47,986 nucleotides of DNA from assembly GCA_021158345.1 (NCBI GenBank), contig JAGGUV010000064.1, positions 1 through 47,986 of the forward strand. Reading direction: 5' to 3'. Below are positions 38,877-47,986 of the stretch, one piece after another. How positions within the stretch are numbered: the first letter of the stretch is position 1; each line of letters opens with the position of its first letter. Source of the DNA: Bacteroidales bacterium (GTDB lineage: Bacteria; Bacteroidota; Bacteroidia; Bacteroidales; AUK083). The notes under the pieces are model-generated. The model saw only the letters and a program-made list of their open reading frames with translations. It did no database searches and was not told where the DNA came from. The translations under genes and the position numbers were made by a program.

Positions 38877-39066
38877 AACAGGGTAGGGCTAAAATAAAAA
38901 TATAAAAAGAAAAAAAAGGTTGAAGCTAAAAATATTTAATAAATCTTTAATTAAATAAAACACCTTATCTATTAATATAATAGTAGAGTTTTGACATATC
39001 TTTTCGTTGTTAATAATTTTAGATAATCTTATGCGTTATTCTTAAAAATAATAAGAAGAATTTATA

Positions 39067-39074
39067 TATTTTTG
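39067..39074 (+). promoter_or_regulatory. -7 element TATTTTTG upstream of the PKD/FISUMP gene
   Basis: TAnnTTTG match 40 bp before ATG. Confidence 0.4.
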
Positions 39075-39114
39075 TTTTTTACAATATTTAATAATTATTT
39101 TAAATTTTTTTTCT

Positions 39115-40329
39115 ATGAAAATTATCTCAACCACATTCAAATCTCTTAAAAAAGAGTTAATTTCTTTATGCATTATAGCAGTCTTATCATTATTATTTTA
39201 TTCATGTAAAGACAATAATGGTTCAGACGATGATTCGCCAATAGCAATATTTACAGTTACTCCTGAATCAGGAAATCTTTCTACAATATTCGCTTTTGAT
39301 GCCTCAGGATGTACAGACAATAACGATAACACATCTTTATTACAAATAAGATGGGACTGGGAAAACGACGGAACCTGGGACACTGAATTTTCGAATACAA
39401 AAACTGCTAATCATCAATTTACAGAGGCAGGCACATACACTGTTAATATGGAAGTGAAAAATACTAAAAATAAAACAGATAGTTTTAGTTTAGACATTAT
39501 TGTTGACAATAACACACCACCTATTGCTGATTTCACTTTCACTCCTGAAAATGGCACTACTGCCACAGTTTTTACTTTCGATGCCTCATCTTCATCCGAC
39601 AATGAAGACAACACAGATGCACTTAAAGTAAGATGGGACTGGGAAAATGATGGAACATGGGACACTGATTTTTCTACTACAAAAACAGCCACACATCAAT
39701 TTAGCACTGCCGGTGATTACACTGTAAATATGGAAGTAAAAGACACTAAAGAAGTTGTATCTAATAAAACAGCTACAATAAATATTACTGAGGGAAATAT
39801 CACAGGGACATTTACAGATGATCGCGACCAACACATATACAAAACTGTTAAAATTGGCGACCAATGGTGGATGGCAGAAAATCTGAATTTCTATACAGGT
39901 GGTGGTTCATGGATTTATGATAATGATCCTGCTAATGAAGATAAATATGGCAGGATGTATAACTGGGCAACAGCAATGGTAGTATGTCCTGACGGCTGGC
40001 ATATTCCTACAGATGATGAATGGAAAACTTTAGAAATACATCTTGGCATGACACCTGAAGAGGCAAACAAATATAATTGGAGAGGCACAGACCAGGGAAC
40101 TCAACTTAAAGACCAAGGCAGTTCAGGTTTTGATGTTTTAATGGGCGGATACCGTTTTAAAGGCGGAGGCGGTTTTTTGAGCATTAACAAGAGCACATCT
40201 TTCTGGACTGCAACAGAATCAGGAAATTATGAAGCATGGATTCGAAGCTTCGATTCTGACAAAGACAATGTTTACAGATTTACAAAGGATAAAGGCTACG
40301 GCTATTACATCAGATGTGTTAAAGACTAA
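39115..40329 (+). CDS. PKD-domain lipoprotein with C-terminal FISUMP (Fibrobacter succinogenes major paralogous) domain
   Basis: Lipobox-like LLFYSCKDN; two PKD copies; 'TVKIGDQWWMAENLNFYTGG...YGRMYNWATAMVVCPDGWHIPTDDEWKTLE...YYIRCVKD'. Confidence 0.9.
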   Translation: MKIISTTFKSLKKELISLCIIAVLSLLFYSCKDNNGSDDDSPIAIFTVTPESGNLSTIFAFDASGCTDNNDNTSLLQIRWDWENDGTWDTEFSNTKTANHQFTEAGTYTVNMEVKNTKNKTDSFSLDIIVDNNTPPIADFTFTPENGTTATVFTFDASSSSDNEDNTDALKVRWDWENDGTWDTDFSTTKTATHQFSTAGDYTVNMEVKDTKEVVSNKTATINITEGNITGTFTDDRDQHIYKTVKIGDQWWMAENLNFYTGGGSWIYDNDPANEDKYGRMYNWATAMVVCPDGWHIPTDDEWKTLEIHLGMTPEEANKYNWRGTDQGTQLKDQGSSGFDVLMGGYRFKGGGGFLSINKSTSFWTATESGNYEAWIRSFDSDKDNVYRFTKDKGYGYYIRCVKD

Positions 40330-40438
40330 TCTTAACCTATCAATAAAAAATTTTAAATCATTGGTTTAATGAAAAGAGCTATTAATACACTTACTTTTCA
40401 TTAAATATTTTTATTATTTTCAGATACATTAATATTTG

Positions 40439-40446
40439 TATTTTTG
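40439..40446 (+). promoter_or_regulatory. -7 element TATTTTTG just upstream of aroB
   Basis: TAnnTTTG match ending 4 nt before the ATG at 40451. Confidence 0.35.
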
Positions 40447-40450
40447 TTTT

Positions 40451-41527
40451 ATGAATAAAATTGATAAAATTTTTATTGACGGAAATTTTTATAGAAATCT
40501 TGAAAACTTTTTAAATGAAAAGTTTCAAAATTCTAAATTTTTTATTTTAGTCGATGAAAATACAATTAAAAAATGTCTTCCCGAATTAATATTCAATATT
40601 CCTTTGCTTAACAACGCTGAAATAATAGAAATAGAAAGCGGAGAAGAAAACAAAACTCTTGAAACCTGTGTTCAGATATGGGAATTTTTATCTGAAATGA
40701 AAGCAGACAGAAACTCAATTTTAATAAATTTAGGCGGCGGTGTAATTAGCGATATGGGTGGTTTTATTGCTTGCTGTTTTAAAAGAGGCATAAAATTTAT
40801 TAACATTCCTACAACTCTTCTCGCACAGGTAGATGCTTCCATTGGCGGTAAACTCGGTGTTGACATTAATAATTTTAAAAATATTGTCGGTTTGTTTTCC
40901 TTTCCTGAAGCTGTTTTTATTAATACTGAATATTTGAAAACTCTCCCTGAAAAACAATTATTGTCAGGTTTTGCTGAAATTATTAAATATTCTTTAATTG
41001 ATGATGATGAAAATCTTTGGCAAATAGTGAATAGTATTTCATTAAAAAATATTATTATAGATATTACCCGAACTGAAATAATAAAAAAATCTATCAAAAT
41101 AAAGAACAAAATTGTTTCACAAGACCCAAAAGAAAAAAATCTAAGAAAAGTCTTAAATTTTGGTCATACAATAGGTCATGCTTTTGAAACATTTTCATTA
41201 TCACATACAAAAAATCATTTGCTTCATGGCGAGGCTGTGGCTATAGGTTTGATTTGTGAGTCGTATTTATCAAATATTTTTGCCGGACTAAATAATGATA
41301 ATCTTAATAAAATCGTCAAACTTATTTCTTCTGTTTACGATAATTATAAAATTGATGAAAAGGATTTTGACATTTTATTGGACATCATGACAAATGACAA
41401 AAAAAATATTGACGATAATATTAATTTTACTTTAATATCTTCGATTGGCAAGCCAATAATAAATCAAAATATTGAAAAAAAATATATTATTGACAGCCTG
41501 AAATATTATCAAAATATCATTGTTTAA
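40451..41527 (+). CDS. aroB: 3-dehydroquinate synthase
   Basis: 'LINLGGGVISDMGGFIACCFKRGIKFINIPTTLLAQVDASIGGKLGVD...NFGHTIGHAFE...HGEAVAIGL'; start set at MNKIDKIFI. Confidence 0.95.
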   Translation: MNKIDKIFIDGNFYRNLENFLNEKFQNSKFFILVDENTIKKCLPELIFNIPLLNNAEIIEIESGEENKTLETCVQIWEFLSEMKADRNSILINLGGGVISDMGGFIACCFKRGIKFINIPTTLLAQVDASIGGKLGVDINNFKNIVGLFSFPEAVFINTEYLKTLPEKQLLSGFAEIIKYSLIDDDENLWQIVNSISLKNIIIDITRTEIIKKSIKIKNKIVSQDPKEKNLRKVLNFGHTIGHAFETFSLSHTKNHLLHGEAVAIGLICESYLSNIFAGLNNDNLNKIVKLISSVYDNYKIDEKDFDILLDIMTNDKKNIDDNINFTLISSIGKPIINQNIEKKYIIDSLKYYQNIIV

Positions 41528-42786
41528 TGCGAACTTTAAAAATTATAAAGCCTGATAAAAATCTAAAAGGGACAATTAATTTGCCTGCTTCAAAAAGCGA
41601 GACAAACAGATTAATGATAATAAAACATTTAAGCAATGAAAAAATATCTGTTGAAAATTTATCCGGTGCTGACGATATTAAAATTTTGTCACAAGCTTTA
41701 TCCAAAATAAATAATTCAAAAAATAATGATGATACAATCTGTAAGATTAATGTTTCTGACTCAGGCACAGCAATGCGTTTTCTTTGTGCTTTGCTTAGCG
41801 TCACTCCAGGCAAGTGGTTGCTTACAGGTTCCGAAAGAATGAAACAAAGACCTTTAAAACCTCTTGTTGATGCTTTAAAAATTCTAAATGCAGACATAAA
41901 TTATACTGAAAAAACAGGCTTCCCTCCTATCCTGATAAAAGGAAAAAAATTAAAAAATAATAAAACTGAAATACTCTCTAATGTCAGCAGCCAATATATC
42001 TCAGCATTATTATTAATAGCTCCTGCGTTAGACAACGGCTTAATCCTAAAATTAAAAGGCAAAATCATCTCAGAGTCATATATCAGTATGACTTTAAAAA
42101 TATTAGACACGTTTGGCATAAAAACTCAAAAAACTCAGGATGAAATAATAATTAAAAAACAAAATTACAAAGCTAAGACATATAAAATAGAATCGGACTG
42201 GACAGCCGCTTCATACTGGTTCGAGACGGCTTGCCTTGCCGATGATGTAAATTTATTTTTAAAAGGTCTGAAAAAAAAATCATTCCAGGGCGACAGTATC
42301 CTTGTTGAAATTTACAAAAATTTTGGAGTAAAATCTGTTTTTGAAAATAACGGCTTAAGATTGTTAAAAACAAATATTAAAAAACCTGATTTTTTTAATT
42401 TTAATTTTATTTCAAATCCCGACATTGCTCAAACCATAGCTGCTACTTGCATTGGCATGAATATTAATGCTGAACTCACAGGCTTAAATAATTTATACAT
42501 AAAAGAAACTAACAGACTATTAGCTTTAAAAAATGAATTCGATAAATTAAAATCTGAAACAGAAATTATCAATAATAAAAAATTCATTATAAAAAAATCA
42601 GAAAATACTGAAATAAAAAATATAATTTTTGACACTTATAACGACCATCGCATGGCAATGTGTCTGGCTCCCCTCGCTATTTGTTTTAACGAAATAAATA
42701 TTAATAATCCTGACGTAGTAAAAAAATCATACCCGAAATTTTGGGACGATCTCGAAAAAATAGGCTTTAAACTGACTATAAAATGA
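41527..42786 (+). CDS. aroA: 3-phosphoshikimate 1-carboxyvinyltransferase
   Basis: 'LPASKSETNRLMI', 'DSGTAMRFLCALLSV', 'YNDHRMAMCLAPLAI'; overlaps the aroB stop by 1 nt (TAATG). Confidence 0.95.
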   Translation: MRTLKIIKPDKNLKGTINLPASKSETNRLMIIKHLSNEKISVENLSGADDIKILSQALSKINNSKNNDDTICKINVSDSGTAMRFLCALLSVTPGKWLLTGSERMKQRPLKPLVDALKILNADINYTEKTGFPPILIKGKKLKNNKTEILSNVSSQYISALLLIAPALDNGLILKLKGKIISESYISMTLKILDTFGIKTQKTQDEIIIKKQNYKAKTYKIESDWTAASYWFETACLADDVNLFLKGLKKKSFQGDSILVEIYKNFGVKSVFENNGLRLLKTNIKKPDFFNFNFISNPDIAQTIAATCIGMNINAELTGLNNLYIKETNRLLALKNEFDKLKSETEIINNKKFIIKKSENTEIKNIIFDTYNDHRMAMCLAPLAICFNEININNPDVVKKSYPKFWDDLEKIGFKLTIK

Positions 42787-42824
42787 TTATATAAACACAA
42801 AATTTTGTATCTCTACAATTAAAC

Positions 42825-42900
42825 TACCCCGCCGCAAGCAGCAGGGTATCAAAATAAATGTTTTGTCTTTTCTATCGCCGCAAGCTGCGGGGAATTAAAC
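42825..42900. repeat. Two REP-like palindromic GC-rich units in an AT-rich intergenic region
   Basis: TACCCCGCCGCAAGCAGCAGGGTATC and ATCGCCGCAAGCTGCGGGGAATTAAAC. Confidence 0.6.
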
Positions 42901-42937
42901 TCTACAATTTTCGCATCGTACTTCAATTGATTGGAGT

Positions 42938-42967
42938 AATCAGTGTAATCTGCGAAATCTGTGGATT
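42938..42967. repeat. 9-bp-periodic direct repeat AATCNGNGN x3
   Basis: AATCAGTGT AATCTGCGA AATCTGTGG ATT. Confidence 0.6.
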
Positions 42968-43038
42968 AAACATATTTCAAAAAAAATAATTCTATTAATT
43001 TTTAGACAGAAAATTCAAGGTTATTATTCAAAAAATTA

Positions 43039-43046
43039 TAACTTTG
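43039..43046 (+). promoter_or_regulatory. -7 element TAACTTTG upstream of the PKD-like T9SS cargo gene
   Basis: TAnnTTTG match 14 bp before ATG. Confidence 0.4.
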
Positions 43047-43060
43047 TAACGAATAAAACA

Positions 43061-46000
43061 ATGAATACATTCTCCATGAAAAAAATATTTATATTAATTT
43101 TATTATTAACGGGAATTTTATATGCTAAAGCACAGGTAGTTAGCATAAGCGGGCCTTCAGAGGCATGCAAAGGTGAAGAAATTACATTAACAGCAAATGG
43201 TGCTTTTAAACCCGATTTTATCTTACCAAAATGCGATAATGATACAGTATATGGTCCTTATAATATTGGTTTTGACTTTAATTTTTATGGAAAAAAGAAA
43301 ACTGAATTTTATATTGCAAATAATGGCTTTATTAGTTTCAGTCCTGGTCAACCTAAAGGATATGTTAAATACACATATCCTCAAATACCAACAACAAATC
43401 CCAATGTACCCAAAGATTGCATAATGGGACCATGGCAAAATTGGAACTATAAACCTAATTCTGAGACAGGTGTTATCAGCTATACAAATTTAGGCACTTC
43501 CCCTAATAAAAAACTTATTGTCAGTTGGTGCTCAATATTAATGGATACAGACACAACTCATGTAACTTTTCAAATTGTTTTGAATGAAAATGGTATTATT
43601 GAAAATCATATTGTAAAAAAATTAAAAGCCAAACCGTCAAGTTCTGTATGGTGTAAATATGGGTATCAAGGCGTACATAATTCTGGAGGTACCAAGGCAG
43701 CAGCCATTCATAATAATGAACAATGGGAAGATGTAGAAAGTTCATATAAATATACTTACTCAGGTGGAAATTATGAATGGGCAACTGAAGATTATTCGCC
43801 TGAACCTGTTACCACTGACGGTATTCAATGGTATAAGGACGGGGAACCTTTTGCAACCGGACAAAGTATTACTTTCACTGCTGATGAATTAGGCACTTCT
43901 ATTTATTCTTTTCAAGCAGATTTATGTTGTTGTGGTCATGTAACTGCTGCGGATTTTCCCTTGCTTGTAAAACCCATTCCAACAGCCGACTTTTCATTTG
44001 ATATTCCATGTTATCAGGTTGCCACTCATTTTACCGACTTGTCTTCTCCTGCTTCAGGAGGTTATAGTATCACAGGCTGGGACTGGGACTTTGGCGATGG
44101 AGGAACATCTACAGATCAAAACCCTGATTATATTTTTGTTAATCAGGGCGATCAAATAGTAAGGCTTGTTGTTACTCAGGATAATTTCTGCACTGACACA
44201 ATTTTCAAACATGTATGGGTAAGTCCTTTTCCTGATGATGCAGGTAATATTTCCGGACCTACTGATGTTTGTCAAAAAGAAACTCATTCATATTCTGTTC
44301 CTGAAATTGACAGCGCCGACTCTTATGTTTGGGAAATTCCTGCTGATATTACAATAGTTTCTCAAAACGAAAATGAAATAGAATTAAAATTTGAAGTTAC
44401 TTCTATGTCAGGAGTTATAAGTGTTTATGGTGTAAATGATTGTGGTAATGGCGAAGCATCATCATTAAGTATAAATGTTAATCCAATACCTCTGCCTGCT
44501 GGTGAAATAACAGGTGTATCTCCTGTTGTTAAAGGCCAAACAGGTGTTCCTTATTCTGTTGAGACAATACCATATGCCGATTCCTATGAATGGACAGTGC
44601 CCACAGGTGCAACTATTGCTTCAGGAGCAGGAACCAAAAGTATTACAGTTGATTTTTCTATGTCTGCTGTTAGTGGATACGTTACTGTAAAAGGCGTAAA
44701 CGATTGTGGTGATGGAAATAGCTCTTCATTTACTGTCGTAGTAGGAAACTTACCAGGACCTGCCGGTGATATTATTGGCTCTGACTCAGTTTGTATAAAT
44801 AATGATTTTATTTATGAAGTTGATGATATTATCCAAGCAGATACATATATCTGGACAGTACCAAGCGGAGCTAGTATTATTTCAGGTGAAAACACTAAAA
44901 AAATTACTGTTCATTTTAGCCCTTCTGCAATAAATGGTAAAATTACTGTAAAAGGTCATAACTCTTATGGCGTCGGAGAAAAATCTGAACTGAATATTTT
45001 TGTTAGCGACCTTCCCGAAGCAGCTGAGCCTATTCAAGGTAAAGATAAAGTTTGTAACGGTGATATCAGCGTTAATTATTATGTACCTGAAATTAACAGA
45101 GCCGAATATTATGACTGGACTTTACCTGCCGGTGTTAACATTATCAGTGGCGACAGCACTAATAATATCACTGTTAACATTTCTCTATCAGCAACATCCG
45201 GCGACATAATTGTTAAGGCTGTTAACTATTGTGGTAGTGGTGAAGAAGCAATACTTCCTTTGACTGTAAACCCATTACCTACAGCAAGTCTTTCAGGCAA
45301 TACTGAAATCTGCAAAAACGACACTGCTGTATTAGAAATAAATTTAACAGGAACTCCTCCATGGCAAGTAAAATATTCTGACGGTACTAATTCCAATACA
45401 ATTTCTAATATTAATGATTCGCCTTTGTATGTTAATGTAACACCTGATATTACTTCAACATATACAGTAGAAGAGGTAACAGACAATAACACATGCTCAA
45501 ACTCAGGGACAGGAAGTTTTACAGTTACTGTTCACGAATTACCAACAGCAAATCTTTCAGGCAACAACTCAATATGTTACGGCAGTACATCTTTATTGAC
45601 TGTTGAATTAACAGGTGCTTCACCTTGGGAGATAATATATTCGGATGGAGATACAAGCATCACAAAATCAAATATCACAAATTCTACTTATTCTTTCTCT
45701 GTAAAACCTGAAGCTACAACAACATATTATATTACTGATGTTTTAGATGCTAATCTATGTAAAAACACTGGAATAGGGACAGCCACAATTGAGGTAAATC
45801 CAATCCCTGTTGCAAGTATTCTTTCTGATTCTACTACTTGCTTAAACGCTACATTAACATTTCATGATAACTCAACAGTTGTAACAGGAAACATTAATTC
45901 ATGGTTTTGGAATTTTGATGAATCAGGAGCTACATCATATGACAAAAATCCTCAATATACTTTTGAAAGCACAGGATTACATAATATTTCACTTAGCGTA

Positions 46001-46552
46001 GAAACAGATAAAGGCTGTACAAATACAACATCAAAATCGCTTATGGTGTTTCCTAATCCTGAAGTAAATATAAATTTCAATAATGGCTGTATAATTTTTA
46101 ATACTACAGACACATTGGATGCAGGCGATTTTTATTCTGAATATCTGTGGGATGACGGTAGTATTAATAGGTTTAGAATTATTGATTCATACGGAGAATA
46201 TTCAGTAACAGTAACTGACACTAACGGATGTTCTGCTTCAGGAAATATTAAAGTTAAACAATGCCCCGGAAAATTATGGATACCAAATGCTTTTACTCCT
46301 AATTCCGACGGAAAAAATGACAACTTTAAAATCTTTGGTTCACTTGAAGGTGTATCGAAATTTAAATTAAGTATTTTTGATAAATGGGGAAAACTCTTAT
46401 ACTCAACGGATAATATTTATGAAGGCTGGGATGGAAAATCTAATGGACAGCTTTGTCCTGCGGGTGTTTATATTTGGGTAATTTATTATACTGAACAAGG
46501 TACAGGCGAAGGTGAAAAAACTCTTAAAGGTCATGTTACTTTATTGAGATAA
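43061..46552 (+). CDS. Large PKD/PKD-like repeat protein with T9SS type B (gliding-motility-associated) C-terminal domain
   Basis: 1163 aa; signal peptide; repeated 'ADSYEWTVPTGATIASG...SGYVTVKGVNDCGDG' modules; C-term 'LWIPNAFTPNSDGKNDNFKIFG...KLSIFDKWGKLLYSTDNIYEGWDGKSNGQLCPAGVYIWVIYY'. Confidence 0.92.
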   Translation: MNTFSMKKIFILILLLTGILYAKAQVVSISGPSEACKGEEITLTANGAFKPDFILPKCDNDTVYGPYNIGFDFNFYGKKKTEFYIANNGFISFSPGQPKGYVKYTYPQIPTTNPNVPKDCIMGPWQNWNYKPNSETGVISYTNLGTSPNKKLIVSWCSILMDTDTTHVTFQIVLNENGIIENHIVKKLKAKPSSSVWCKYGYQGVHNSGGTKAAAIHNNEQWEDVESSYKYTYSGGNYEWATEDYSPEPVTTDGIQWYKDGEPFATGQSITFTADELGTSIYSFQADLCCCGHVTAADFPLLVKPIPTADFSFDIPCYQVATHFTDLSSPASGGYSITGWDWDFGDGGTSTDQNPDYIFVNQGDQIVRLVVTQDNFCTDTIFKHVWVSPFPDDAGNISGPTDVCQKETHSYSVPEIDSADSYVWEIPADITIVSQNENEIELKFEVTSMSGVISVYGVNDCGNGEASSLSINVNPIPLPAGEITGVSPVVKGQTGVPYSVETIPYADSYEWTVPTGATIASGAGTKSITVDFSMSAVSGYVTVKGVNDCGDGNSSSFTVVVGNLPGPAGDIIGSDSVCINNDFIYEVDDIIQADTYIWTVPSGASIISGENTKKITVHFSPSAINGKITVKGHNSYGVGEKSELNIFVSDLPEAAEPIQGKDKVCNGDISVNYYVPEINRAEYYDWTLPAGVNIISGDSTNNITVNISLSATSGDIIVKAVNYCGSGEEAILPLTVNPLPTASLSGNTEICKNDTAVLEINLTGTPPWQVKYSDGTNSNTISNINDSPLYVNVTPDITSTYTVEEVTDNNTCSNSGTGSFTVTVHELPTANLSGNNSICYGSTSLLTVELTGASPWEIIYSDGDTSITKSNITNSTYSFSVKPEATTTYYITDVLDANLCKNTGIGTATIEVNPIPVASILSDSTTCLNATLTFHDNSTVVTGNINSWFWNFDESGATSYDKNPQYTFESTGLHNISLSVETDKGCTNTTSKSLMVFPNPEVNINFNNGCIIFNTTDTLDAGDFYSEYLWDDGSINRFRIIDSYGEYSVTVTDTNGCSASGNIKVKQCPGKLWIPNAFTPNSDGKNDNFKIFGSLEGVSKFKLSIFDKWGKLLYSTDNIYEGWDGKSNGQLCPAGVYIWVIYYTEQGTGEGEKTLKGHVTLLR

Positions 46553-46562
46553 AAATTTAATA

Positions 46563-47267
46563 ATGCACTTTTTTTATACTCCTGACATAAATTCTGATGT
46601 CTATACTTTAAATGAACAAGAGTCGAGGCATTGTGTAAAAGTTCTCAGGCTAAAAACCGGCGATATTATATATTTAACCGATGGCATAGGCAATATTTTT
46701 AAAACTAAAATTATTGACACTGATGCTAAAGCCTGCAAAGTTAATATTATTGAAACTTTTAAAAATTATGAAAAAAGAAATTTTAAAATTCATATTGCTG
46801 TTGCTCCTACAAAAAATATTAACAGATTAGAGTGGTTTCTTGAAAAAGCTACTGAAATTGGTATTGACGAAATAACTCCTATTATCTGCGAACATTCTGA
46901 AAGAAAAATTCTTAAAACTGAAAGACTGAATAAAATAATTATCTCTGCTATTAAACAATCATTAAAAGCATATAAGCCTATTCTTAATGAAGCAATATCT
47001 TTAAATGATTTCTTAAATAAAAATTTTCAAGAACAAAAATTTATTGCTTATTGCGACATTGAAAAGCCGCGTTTGCTTCAGCAAGAATACACAAAAGGAA
47101 ATGATGTTTTAATATTAATAGGCCCTGAAGGTGATTTCAGTAAAGAAGAATTTAATTATGCTTTAGAAAAAGGATTTTCTCCTGTCAGCCTCGGTAACAG
47201 TCGCCTAAGAACAGAGACTGCTGCTTTGGTAGCTTGTAATACTATTAACATCATCAATAATATTTAA
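46563..47267 (+). CDS. rsmE: 16S rRNA (uracil(1498)-N(3))-methyltransferase
   Basis: 'HFFYTPDI...HCVKVLRLKTGD', 'EHSERKI', 'LILIGPEGDFSKEEFNYALEKGFSPVSLGNSRLRTETAAL'. Confidence 0.96.
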   Translation: MHFFYTPDINSDVYTLNEQESRHCVKVLRLKTGDIIYLTDGIGNIFKTKIIDTDAKACKVNIIETFKNYEKRNFKIHIAVAPTKNINRLEWFLEKATEIGIDEITPIICEHSERKILKTERLNKIIISAIKQSLKAYKPILNEAISLNDFLNKNFQEQKFIAYCDIEKPRLLQQEYTKGNDVLILIGPEGDFSKEEFNYALEKGFSPVSLGNSRLRTETAALVACNTINIINNI

Positions 47268-47284
47268 TTTTTTTTAATATATCA

Positions 47285-47956
47285 ATGAGCAAAAATTCTA
47301 TAAATAAAATTATTATCTCAGTATTATTTTCAATAATACTTTTTTCAGCAACAAAAGCACAAAGTTATCAGATAGCATTATTAAAATATAAAGGTGGCGG
47401 CGATTGGTATGCAAATCTTGAAACATCATTACCAAATCTGATAAAATTTTGCAATAAAAACCTGAATACAAATATAAACGAGCAGCAGGCTATTGTTGAA
47501 GTCGGCAGCCCTGATATTTTTAATTATCCTTTTATTCATTTAACAGGGCACGGTAATATTATATTTTCTGAAGATGAAATAAAAAATTTAAGAAACTACC
47601 TTATCTCAGGAGGTTTTCTTCATATTGACGACAATTACGGATTAGATAAATTTATAAGGCCACAAATGAAAAAAGTCTTTCCTGAACTTGATTTTGTTGA
47701 ATTACCTTTCGACCATCCTATATATCATCAGAAATATAATTTTAAAAACGGCTTACCTAAAATCCATAAACACGACGGCAAACCTCCACAAGGTTTCGGA
47801 TTAATATACCACGGTCGCTTGGTTTGTTTTTATACCTACGAATGTGACCTCGGCGATGGCTGGGAAGATTATATTGTTCACAAAGATCCTCCTGAAAAAC
47901 ACATACAGGCACTAAAAATGGGAGCTAATATTTTACAGTATGTTTTTATGCAGTAA
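47285..47956 (+). CDS. DUF4159 domain-containing protein
   Basis: 223 aa; signal peptide; 'YKGGGDWYANLETSLPNLIKFCNKN...FIHLTGHGNIIFSEDEIKNLRNYLISGGFLHIDDNYGLD'. Confidence 0.9.
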   Translation: MSKNSINKIIISVLFSIILFSATKAQSYQIALLKYKGGGDWYANLETSLPNLIKFCNKNLNTNINEQQAIVEVGSPDIFNYPFIHLTGHGNIIFSEDEIKNLRNYLISGGFLHIDDNYGLDKFIRPQMKKVFPELDFVELPFDHPIYHQKYNFKNGLPKIHKHDGKPPQGFGLIYHGRLVCFYTYECDLGDGWEDYIVHKDPPEKHIQALKMGANILQYVFMQ

Positions 47957-47986
47957 TATTCTAAAAAAAAATTTTAGGTGAATATC

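Noticed and set aside
40672-41109. 145-aa minus-strand ORF in aroB
   Set aside because: Shadow ORF antisense to a confidently identified aroB.
41517-41897. 126-aa minus-strand ORF
   Set aside because: Antisense of aroA start region.
1-47986. CRISPR arrays, tRNA/rRNA genes, prophage or transposase genes
   Set aside because: No spaced direct repeats, cloverleaf sequences or integrase/transposase ORFs seen by eye; covariance-model searches would be needed to exclude small RNAs.

Overview
The window is AT-rich bacterial DNA. It is most consistent with an anaerobic or facultative Bacteroidetes: LpxC-FabZ fusion, PorX-type response regulator, T9SS type-B sorting domain, TAnnTTTG promoters. About 35 CDSs cover most of it. 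Blocks from start to end: (1) a nitrosative/oxidative-stress-like locus with Crp/Fnr (HcpR-like) regulator, ferredoxin, a DUF1858/DUF2249/substrate-binding-protein-like fusion, hybrid cluster protein, B12-radical SAM protein, a frameshifted hemerythrin-like gene and a CMD/AhpD-like protein, with a 16-bp palindrome in the divergent promoter; (2) a TetR-cupin-RND(MMPL)-LolA-like-beta-barrel cluster interrupted by a decayed four-helix-bundle gene, which is bracketed by mirrored 8-bp-periodic arrays; (3) housekeeping genes (TrxR-like, rpsP, dnaE, trxA, DUF58); (4) a small surface-polysaccharide block (GT, flippase, an internally duplicated Wzz-like protein, O-antigen ligase-like); (5) the lipid A/efp cluster; (6) HD-domain protein, porX, tsaE, ald; (7) PKD/FISUMP lipoprotein, aroB, aroA, a large PKD-like T9SS cargo, rsmE and DUF4159. 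No rRNA, tRNA or CRISPR array was recognised. The strongest candidates for something under-described are the octamer-array-bracketed four-helix-bundle cassette, the cytosolic-looking DUF1858-DUF2249-SBP fusion under a putative HcpR operator, and the tandem Wzz protein. All family calls come from reading translated sequence by eye; no database search was run.
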